Positions 57,190 through 64,000 of a DNA stretch of 64,000 nt are shown piece by piece. Position 1 is the stretch's first letter; each line of letters begins with the position of its first letter. The position numbers were made by a program, and so were the translations under genes. Origin of the DNA: Agrostemma githago (lineage: Eukaryota; Streptophyta; Magnoliopsida; Caryophyllales; Caryophyllaceae); assembly GCA_958450325.1 (NCBI GenBank), contig OY288246.1:42709619-42773618 (forward strand). The letters are read 5' to 3'. Under the pieces are notes generated by a model, which saw nothing but the letters and a program-made list of their open reading frames with translations, ran no database searches and was not told the DNA's origin.

Positions 57190-57295
57190 AGCGGTTTTTC
57201 TTGTTTTTTTTAGCTTGTTTCTTTTATGCTCTCTTTCGTCTCAAGGAATTAAAACTCCTTGAGATTGATCTCACTTTTCTACTGTAGTTTTGCTT

Positions 57296-59389
57296 ATGCC
57301 CAGGTCTTTTCGGTCATCAGAGCTTACTCCGTTCGACCCTGAGCCCGAGAAAACTTTTCGTAGGCGACGACAGTTTTGGAGAGAGATTTCCGCAGCTCCC
57401 GATCTTGCGACTTTGGAAGCTATTCATACTGAATTTGTAGCTGAGAATCAGTCCTTTGAAGAGGAACATCAATCTCAGCCCGAGATCATTTTACCACCCC
57501 CTCCGAACATAAAAATGCCGAAGCTTTCTAGTCATTCGGAACCCGAGCAAACTGCTCTTCCCAAGTTGGTTAAACGACCAACTGCCACTCAAGGTACATT
57601 TGAGATTCGACCCGCCTTTATCACATTGGTGGAGAAGAATCAATTTGGTGGTGACCCTAAGGAGGATCCTCACAAGCATATGAGGATTTTTACCGACTAT
57701 TGCTCCACGATTCCACTTCCGGCCGGGGTAACTCAAGAAGAAGTCATGGAGATGCTCTTCATGTTCTCACTACGGGATTCCGCTAGGGAGTGGATAACCG
57801 ATCTCGATAAAGTCACCGAAGGGATTACCGACTGGAATTCTCTTGCTCTTGCCTTCTACAAGCACTATTACCCTCCACAAAAGACGAACATGCTCCGGAG
57901 TCAAATCACCAATTTTCGTCAAACTCCGAACGAGAATATTCATGAAGCGTGGGAGCGGTTCAAGAAGCTTGTGAAGGAATGCCCGCACCATGGTTTTCAG
58001 GTTTGGTTTCTTTGTAACCAATTTTATAACGGGTTGTATGATGATTGCAGGAGTACATTGGATTCGGCATGCAATGGGCGTTTCCAATGTAATGTGGATG
58101 ATGATAAGGCTTGGCAAACGATAGAGGAGATGGCATCTCATCACTCTCGATGGGGTAATCCACGTGGTAATACTCGATCAAATTCCGGTGAAAGTGGATC
58201 CTCGAATGCTGTGGCCGTTCAATTAGCCGCTTTGGCTAAGAGGTTTGATGCATTTGAAGTGTCAAATTCTCAAGGGGGAGGGGGCATGCGTCAAGTACAT
58301 GCCATGCAAGAATATGCATGCGTTCGTTGTGGTGCCGCGGACCACCAAGCTCAAGACTGCCTAGGCTCCATAGAACAGGTGAATGCGTTTCATTCTATGC
58401 GCCCACGTTATCCATATATGAATCAACCGGGCTATGATGCATCTCTCTTATCTTACAGGAGTACTAATGTCTTGAACCCGCCTATTACACCACCCTATGT
58501 GCCCCCGCACAAGCAGAATCTCCAGAATCAGCATCAGCAGAATTTCCAGAACCAAGGAAATTTTCAGAACCAGCAGCAATTCCATAATCAAGGGAATTTT
58601 CAGAATCAACAGAATTTCGGAAATCAAAGGAATTTCCAAAATCAGGGAAATTTTCAGCAGCGACCTCACTTGGGTCAACATCAACAAAATTTTGGCAATA
58701 CTAATCAGAACTTCGGGAATTCTCATCAGAATTTCGATACTAGTCAGCAGAATTTTGGCCAATCCTCATCACAAGCTCAAGGTAATTCTTCTTCTTCTTC
58801 GAGTTCTAATGAAATGACTAAGCTTCGTAATATGATGCAGATGATGGCCAAGACCCAGGAATCTATGATGGCTCAAATGCAAAAGAATGATCAAGCTAAG
58901 GATAATGCCATCAAAAATTTGGAGAACCAAGTGGGACACCTTGCCGCGTCACAAGCAACGCGTCAACAAGGTAAACTCCCTTCTCAAGGTGATCAACAAC
59001 ATGATACGGCTAATGCGATCACTCTTCGTAGTGGCACACACTATGAAAGTCCGTCGATGCCTAAGGATGATTCACCGGCTGAGAAGGAGGAGGTTTTAGT
59101 GGAAGATGTCGATGAGGATGCAATTGTGGAAACTCCAAGTGATGAGCGAGTTCCACCACCCACTACTCCCGTAACCACTCCGACTAGTCCAACAATTCAA
59201 GTACCATTTCCGGGTCGATTGAAGAATCGAAAGGAAACTACCCAGTTTGGCAAGTTCATGGAGGTTGTGAAGAATTTGCAGGTTACAGTCCCATTTACCG
59301 AGCTCATTATGCAGGTCCCGTCTTACACTAAGTTTATGAAGGACATCTTGACTCGGAAGAGAAGCATTGGTGAGGTAGAAACCGTTTAA
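57296..59389 (+). CDS. gag: Athila gag (C-terminally cut at a recombination junction)
   Basis: 697 codons from the ATG of MPRSFRSSELTPFDPE; the frame opens slightly earlier without an ATG. The Gag core is at about residues 100-280 (RPAFITLVEKNQFGGDPKED; DSAREWITDLDKVTEGITDW; FRQTPNENIHEAWERFKKLV). A CVRCGAADHQAQDC knuckle follows, then a long Asn/Gln repeat tract (QNQGNFQNQQ units). The Athila hallmarks AITLRSGTHYE and VPFTELIMQVPSYTKFMKDI come last. The final residues IGEVETV are followed by a TAA supplied by LTR sequence (59387-59389), so normal continuation toward protease is lost. The frame is intact and may still make particles. Confidence 0.9.
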   Translation: MPRSFRSSELTPFDPEPEKTFRRRRQFWREISAAPDLATLEAIHTEFVAENQSFEEEHQSQPEIILPPPPNIKMPKLSSHSEPEQTALPKLVKRPTATQGTFEIRPAFITLVEKNQFGGDPKEDPHKHMRIFTDYCSTIPLPAGVTQEEVMEMLFMFSLRDSAREWITDLDKVTEGITDWNSLALAFYKHYYPPQKTNMLRSQITNFRQTPNENIHEAWERFKKLVKECPHHGFQVWFLCNQFYNGLYDDCRSTLDSACNGRFQCNVDDDKAWQTIEEMASHHSRWGNPRGNTRSNSGESGSSNAVAVQLAALAKRFDAFEVSNSQGGGGMRQVHAMQEYACVRCGAADHQAQDCLGSIEQVNAFHSMRPRYPYMNQPGYDASLLSYRSTNVLNPPITPPYVPPHKQNLQNQHQQNFQNQGNFQNQQQFHNQGNFQNQQNFGNQRNFQNQGNFQQRPHLGQHQQNFGNTNQNFGNSHQNFDTSQQNFGQSSSQAQGNSSSSSSSNEMTKLRNMMQMMAKTQESMMAQMQKNDQAKDNAIKNLENQVGHLAASQATRQQGKLPSQGDQQHDTANAITLRSGTHYESPSMPKDDSPAEKEEVLVEDVDEDAIVETPSDERVPPPTTPVTTPTSPTIQVPFPGRLKNRKETTQFGKFMEVVKNLQVTVPFTELIMQVPSYTKFMKDILTRKRSIGEVETV

Positions 59390-59540
59390 GAGCATCTTAG
59401 AATCGCCATAGCTATTTGACCAGTTTAACTGTTTCCCTGTGGATTCGATACCTTGCTTGCCGCTATCTTCTTGTTAGTAGCATTAGATTTACCTTGATTG
59501 GGCGAGACGACTTTACCCACATCAAATTTGGCGCCGTTGC
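59380..59540 (+). repeat. Internal copy of LTR 3' end plus primer site (161 bp)
   Basis: 59380-59524 equals the last 145 bp of the LTR (57023-57167), and 59525-59540 repeats the start of the primer site (AATTTGGCGCCGTTGC). The left join lies in AACCGT, shared by gag and LTR. The right join falls inside the primer site. This suggests template switches during reverse transcription. Confidence 0.92.
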
Positions 59541-59541
59541 C

Positions 59542-60402
59542 GACGTTCCCATTTATATAGGCGGGTTAGTCACGCAATTAGCTCTCCGGTTGACCGCTTT
59601 TCGCGAGGCAGATCATGATCCGGTCCAGGGTGAGATTACTCTTAGCCTCCGATATTTGGCTTCTCTTAACTGGATTTCTTCTAGGCATCAGAATCGTTGG
59701 GCTTGGCTTATTCATGAGCAGGCGACTATTATTTTGCAAGCCGGGTCGGTTTTGTCACTTGAGGCTGATCAGCCTAATTATTTATTACCCGTCGCTGCTC
59801 CTAGCTCTCTTCTTTCGTCGCATGCTGTTACCTATACTCGTCGCCCGACGAGCGAGCCTAGTACCTCCCGCCCCACTTCTGAGCCCGGTCCATCTCAGCC
59901 TGCTCCCGAGACCACCACCACTACTACTTTTGAGCAGCCTCCTCCACCACCCCAGTATGCTCCCCTCCATCCCGATCTGATTTCATGGATGGAGCGCATG
60001 GAGTTGAGTGCCGGTTCGTCACGTTCTGACTTTGATACTTTTCGCACGGAGACTCGTGCCGACACCGCTGCTACTCACGCTCGTCTGGACAGGTTATATG
60101 CTGATCAGTGTCTCGGGATGTATCCCGTTTATGATGACTATGCTAGGCGTGCAGCTGTGCCACCACAGGGCCCTTACCCCTCGTACTTTTCGTGGCCCGT
60201 AGGTGGTTATACTGACCCTTCGATTCATGGCGGCTTCCATCTTCACACTGACTATTTCAGTGCCCCGACGGGCCCTGCTTTTGGAGCCGCTAGTGATTAT
60301 CAGGGAGGTGGTTGGTATACGGGTGGTGCGTCAGGTTCTGGGACCGCTGCAGATGATGGTATGGAGGATGATGATTTTGGTGATGATGATGATGATCAGT
60401 AG
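59542..60402 (+). CDS. Athila 3' (env-region-like) frame, N-terminally cut
   Basis: 287 codons from DVPIYIGGLVTQLALRLTAF to a Gly/Asp-rich acidic end (DDDFGDDDDDQ). It has no start of its own; the frame is open back into the copied LTR end. The first 80 residues resemble the conserved part of the Athila ORF located between pol and the 3' LTR, and a Pro/Ser/Thr-rich linker follows. I see no transmembrane segment, so an envelope role is not supported from this fragment. A product could arise only if a start inside the LTR-derived part (59416) were used. Confidence 0.6.
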   Translation, partial: DVPIYIGGLVTQLALRLTAFREADHDPVQGEITLSLRYLASLNWISSRHQNRWAWLIHEQATIILQAGSVLSLEADQPNYLLPVAAPSSLLSSHAVTYTRRPTSEPSTSRPTSEPGPSQPAPETTTTTTFEQPPPPPQYAPLHPDLISWMERMELSAGSSRSDFDTFRTETRADTAATHARLDRLYADQCLGMYPVYDDYARRAAVPPQGPYPSYFSWPVGGYTDPSIHGGFHLHTDYFSAPTGPAFGAASDYQGGGWYTGGASGSGTAADDGMEDDDFGDDDDDQ

Positions 60403-61976
60403 CGGATTGCTGACTCCGCTACCTCTCCATGTGTATATTTGGTATGTTTTTTCTCTTTCCTCGGATTTTATTTGTGTCCCCCACCAATTTTGGGTCTGTA
60501 TGATTTGGACATTGAGGACAATGTCGAGTCTAGCATGGGGGAGTTTTTAGTATTTCTAGTTTTATTTCCTTGAGTCTTAGTGGTTGTCTATGATACCGAT
60601 TATGCAGCAATGATGATAATTTGCAGTCTTTAGGCCACCTACTCATTCTTAATTGGCATTCATTTGACCTTTGTTATGTGGAATAATAATTAATCGGCAA
60701 GTTTTCAACCAACCGAGCTATGTTTTGTGGTTCCCATTTAGACCGACCCTGCATTTGGGCTTTAGCTACAAAATTGGTGAGATTTAGAGCCTCCTGTAGC
60801 CAGTACATTCATACCTGGCTACCACTTAGGATTGTGTGTAGGACTCCTCGTGGAATATGCTATGTCAATACGCATAAGTATGGTGTTTGCCCCTTCATTT
60901 TGACTAACTTGCCTAGTGATCATTTTTGGGTCATTTTCATTTCCATCCATTTCTATCCAGTTTCTCCTTGGCTAAAATGTTAAAGAATTCACAAAATGAA
61001 CTACAAAATCAAATTTGCCTACCCAGCCAAGCTTGATGAAGTAGGTCACCTAGTGCGTTCTATGCTCGTTATTGTGTGATTACGGAGAGTTTTGATGGAT
61101 GATTGGATGCGGTTGACTCTGTCTCAAGGGAGTTTGTAGATCTTGTCCGGGTCAATTTGGGTTATTGTATATATTTGCCTCTAATTTCATCAAGCTGAAA
61201 AAAATAGTTCAAAAAGAAAGAAAGAAAAGGAAAAAAAAAATGAAAAAAAAGCAAAAAGAAAAAAAAAATCGAAAAAAATCGAAAAAGAAGAAGAAAAGAA
61301 AAAAAAAGAAAAAAAAGCGGAAAGAAAAAAAATCAAAAATATATGTTATTCTTGTTACTTTTATTCTCCGTGTACTTGATGAAATTTGAGCGCCCTCTTT
61401 TGATCCCGGACTCGTTCTTGTTGGTTGGTGGTTTGTATGATTTGTTTATGGAAGTGGAAGAATTTTTGAGTTGAGCATTATCGCACTAGTTAGCTCACTA
61501 GCTTGGCTTTAACCTCACAAGACCATATCGATTTCCACCTTCTACCTTGTTATCACCATCCTTGCCTCCCTTTGTGATCTTAGCACGTTTTGTAAAAATT
61601 TAGAGGTCGATACCATATTAGATTGCGGGTATATTTCCATGAGTTGGAGTAGTTGAGCGTTTTCATATATATTTCACATATACACACCCTTCCTAATTGA
61701 GCGATGAGTGGCTCCGTGAGTAGCCTATGCAAGGGCTTTGGTTGAAAATGTGGTTTCTACATGTTATGCTTGGTAAAATTGTGCATTTGTTGATGGGTTA
61801 TTTTTCCTATTTCCCGTCTTGGAATTCGTTTCTTAGACTTGGTTTAGATGTTTGCTATGACGGACTTGAGTATTTGGTTGCCTATTATTTGCTTTGAGCT
61901 GTTTCGGTATTATATTTGTTGTTTTCTTACGGGTCTTGCTTGAGGACAAGCAAGGGTTCGGTTCGGGGGAATTTGA
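60403..61976 (+). other. Athila 3' non-coding region with purine tracts
   Basis: Contains TTGAGGACAATGTCGAGTCTAG...GGGGGAG (60511-60545), the typical Athila motif before its 3' region, and a long A/G tract on the plus strand (about 61196-61335). The probable polypurine tract TTCGGGGGAATTTGA (61962-61976) is next to the 3' LTR. CTTGAGGACAAGCAAGG at 61939-61955 echoes the first motif. Short frames here (Lys-rich) are compositional. Confidence 0.7.
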
Positions 61977-63303
61977 TGTGTTGTATTTATATAGCTTTTC
62001 TCCCTCGATTCCGTTGTCTTTTATGGTCGGAACGCGCTCTTTAGAGCCGTTTCTTCTAACATTTTGCTTCGAGTGAGTGTTTTTGTAGATTCTACACGAT
62101 TTCAGGTCTTTTTGTGCAATTACACTCGTATCTGGTTAGAAGAAAGATCCCGAGACAAAACCCGTGCCTCAAGACGTTTAGGCGAGGAAGAAATGGGAGG
62201 TGACGATTCAATGGGCCATGAGAAGCGGCCCATAGCTTCTTTTATTAGTGCGTGCACGCCAGCCTGCATGTGACCGGCGGCTTGCCAGCCGGCCGGCATG
62301 ACACAAGCCATTTTTTAGCTTCATTTTGATGTGTGCCTCGGCCCCTGCATGTGGCAGGCGGCCGGCCGGCCGGCCGGGGTGCACACCCAGTTCTTTTTCC
62401 GCCTCATTTTGTATAACTAGGAGGGGAGGATTACTTTCTATCTATCACTTTTCATACTTAGAAATATTACTCTAGAAACTCGTGACCTTTAGGATTCTAG
62501 CACTCGGTTTTCACTCGGATTCGATTTCGGTAATTTCATTTTATGCAATTTTCAGTTCTACGTTTTAATCTTCATCGTAAATTACTTAGTTCATCGTAAT
62601 TTTCTCTATTTGCAATTTGTTGTTCCGTTTAGTTCGTTAGATTTTCGTCCGTTTACCATTAGATTAATTTGCTTCACCTTTTTACCATGAATTCGATTTA
62701 TGCGATTAGTTGTTTCGTAGTCATCATGCATAGCTAATTTTCTCGCTAGGGTCGAGGGGAATCGGTGGATTATTATACGATTATGTCGCGTTGATACTAA
62801 ATTCATAATTATGCTAGTACCACTTTCGCGTGTTTATTTGTCGATTAACTTGTTAAAGGCCACAACATTTTAATCTGTTTGGGAAATTCTAGTTCCTGTG
62901 CGAAAGCCGAATTAGGATTAGATCACGCGCGATTTGGTAGGAAGTCTAATAAGTTGCGAGAGCCCGTTAGATCCTTCCTAGGTTGACACGATTCGAGAGA
63001 ACGTGTTATAGCCGACTAGCATGTTATATGTTTATTATTATCGTCACATCATTGTTGAGCATCTATCGTGAACCCGTGACCTTAGTTTTCACCTCTTTAT
63101 TAGATTCGATTATTTATTATCGCATTTTAGTAGTGTTTTTGTATCCTTCCATCAATTCAACCGTTTAAGAGCATCTTAGAATCACCATAGCTATTTGACC
63201 AGTTTAACTGTTTCCCTGTGGATTCGATACCTTGCTTGCCGCTATCTTCTTGTTAGTAGCATTAGATTTACCTTGATTGGGCGAGACGACTTTACCCACA
63301 TCA
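61977..63303 (+). repeat. Athila-like 3' LTR (1327 bp)
   Basis: Same length and ends as 55841-57167. Followed by TCGTGTAA, the right copy of the 8-bp flanking repeat. Confidence 0.95.
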
Positions 63304-63311
63304 TCGTGTAA

Positions 63312-63935
63312 TCGGGATGTTAGTAATCAATTGACCGCTCGACTTCCTTTAATCTCTCCTTTATCTCCCTCCTTTGATCGGACATTCCCGACAGAGTTGG
63401 CCTGCTCCCTGCACAATGAACGCACAGGGCCCCGAAGGTTGTCCGAGGGAACCCTCTCCGATGCCTAAGTTAGTCCGTGAAATGCCTTGATGAACCTAGC
63501 TCGTGAGGAACTAGGTGGCGTTTTAGGAGTGAGAGTCTAGAGAGAGAAAATCCAACCCCTTTCTTGTGGGAAAGGGTAGAGTATTTATACCTTCCCACAA
63601 GAGAGGGATGTAGGAGGGGAATGGATGGGTAAGGAGATGACAAGTGGCGTCTTCTCATCCACCCATTCCTAATTACCTTGGGCGAAATGACGGGAGGGCC
63701 CCTGGGGATCTTGGCCCTGTCAACAGGGACATCCCCAGGGCAGGCGGATTTTGAACCGTGGGCGCTGAGCTTTAGCAGGCTGCGTTGGCCTGCTGGCCCG
63801 ACGGTCGACTGTTTTCCTTAGCGCTTATGCTCTTTTATTTTGGCTGCTTGCCAGGGACTGGCTTTTGAGCTTTATAGGCGTTCCTCTGGGGGCCTGCCTG
63901 GCAGGCTATCAATGACAGGCTGCCGACCCCGATCA
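63312..63935 (-). repeat. Tat element 5' LTR, remaining 624 bp
   Basis: Aligns with 43973-44596. It keeps the TATA-in-hairpin structure: arms 63563-63572 and 63592-63601. Ends CCCCGATCA, followed by ATATT (63936-63940). Confidence 0.93.
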
Positions 63936-63940
63936 ATATT

Positions 63941-64000
63941 CAATGGTTTAATTAAATAAAAGACGTTAAAAGATTTAATTTGACATTTGCTTTAAAATCC
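63941..64000 (+). repeat. 3' LTR of chromovirus-like element, continuation
   Basis: CAATGGTTTAATTAAATAAAAG onward matches the 5' LTR from 9435 and continues past the window edge. Confidence 0.9.

Larger units (their letters stand above)
55841..63303 (+). mobile_element. Athila-like LTR retrotransposon lacking pol
   Basis: LTRs 55841-57167 and 61977-63303 (1327 bp each, about 5 differences seen). The order is LTR, tRNA-Asp-type primer site, gag, an internal copy of the LTR end and primer site, an env-region-like frame, a 3' region with polypurine tract, and LTR. Protease, RT, RNase H and integrase are all absent. The Gag type and primer support Athila. It is flanked by TCGTGTAA at 55833-55840 and 63304-63311. 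That is 8 bp, longer than the 4-6 bp usual for this group. Confidence 0.92.
43923..63935 (-). mobile_element. Tat/Retand-like LTR retrotransposon, carrying a nested Athila-like element
   Basis: TSD ATATT lies at 43918-43922 and 63936-63940. The LTRs are 674 bp: 43923-44596, and 55791-55840 plus 63312-63935, the right one split by the Athila-like insertion. On the minus strand the order is primer site (55789-55771), gag (55691-53988), protease-RT (about 54030-51950), RNase H and integrase (to 49424), then 3' tandem repeats. Two plus-strand ORFs lie between the repeats and the 3' LTR. The second, archaeal-type RNase H and the Transposase_28-like antisense ORF are Tat-lineage marks. Multiple frame breaks make it inactive. 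The two LTRs differ at about 16 sites by eye. Confidence 0.9.
7304..64000 (+). mobile_element. Chromovirus-like (Tekay/Del-type) LTR element, non-coding, host of the nested insertions
   Basis: Its own parts are the 5' LTR 7304-10809, internal sequence 10810-11763 and 39670-41791, and a 3' LTR starting at 41792 that runs beyond the window (43923-63940 within it is an insertion plus the repeated target site). A tRNA-iMet primer site follows the 5' LTR. The sequence before the 3' LTR (CAAGGACGAAAC... then AGTGGGGAGGAT) is the typical chromovirus polypurine-tract context. Only about 3.1 kb of internal sequence remains and no gag or pol is recognisable, so it is non-autonomous or deleted. The left flank GAGTC (7299-7303) is one half of its target duplication; the other half is outside the window. 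Confidence 0.8.

Noticed and set aside
61165..61389. Lys-rich small frame
   Set aside because: Translation of an A/G-rich tract in a retroelement 3' region.
55841..63303. A hAT-type DNA transposon, suggested by the 8-bp flanking duplication
   Set aside because: 1327-bp direct LTRs, a tRNA-Asp primer site, Athila Gag and a polypurine tract make it an LTR retrotransposon.

Overview
The window is repetitive plant nuclear DNA, almost entirely nested retrotransposons. Evidence for a flowering plant is the mix of plant-specific Ty3/gypsy lineages: a chromovirus (Tekay/Del-like) with an initiator-Met primer site, an Ogre-like element with a tRNA-Arg primer site, a Tat/Retand-like element with an antisense Transposase_28-type gene, an Athila-like element with a tRNA-Asp primer site, and a DUF4283-type LINE. 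The species cannot be fixed from this; a eudicot with a large repeat-rich genome is likely. No intact host gene, tRNA, rRNA or CRISPR array was seen.

Layout. 3-3231: the C-terminal end of an unidentified open frame, split by a solo LTR (304-3059) of the Ogre-like family. 3390-4200: ATT microsatellites around a 5'-truncated retroelement end with a zinc-cluster/restriction-like-endonuclease-type domain. 4201-7303: a degenerate minus-strand LINE (ORF1 with stops, endonuclease, RT with its catalytic core deleted). 7304-64000: a chromovirus-like LTR element with 3.5-kb LTRs and no coding capacity. It inserted into the LINE and runs off the right edge.

Two large insertions sit in that chromovirus-like element. 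In its internal region (11764-39664) is a 27.9-kb Ogre-like array, LTR-int-LTR-int-LTR-int-LTR, inside one CCAAG target duplication. It is minus-oriented and encodes only gag, so it is non-autonomous. In its 3' LTR (43923-63935, TSD ATATT) is a minus-strand Tat element with gag, protease, RT, a second RNase H and integrase, all frame-broken. The Tat element also carries a 3' tandem repeat and two plus-strand (antisense) ORFs, each behind a TATA-like box. Its integrase holds a captured 299-bp Ogre-like LTR promoter segment between two copies of a 229-bp integrase segment. Its 5' LTR is split by an Athila-like element (55841-63303) that has gag and an env-region-like frame but no pol, with an internal copy of the LTR end plus primer site between them.

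Relative ages read from nesting and LTR differences: LINE, then chromovirus-like element, then the Ogre-like array and Tat element, then Athila (about 5 differences between its two 1327-bp LTRs against about 16 between the 674-bp Tat LTRs, counted by eye). None of the elements looks autonomous. Proteins for mobilisation, if any, would have to come from relatives elsewhere.
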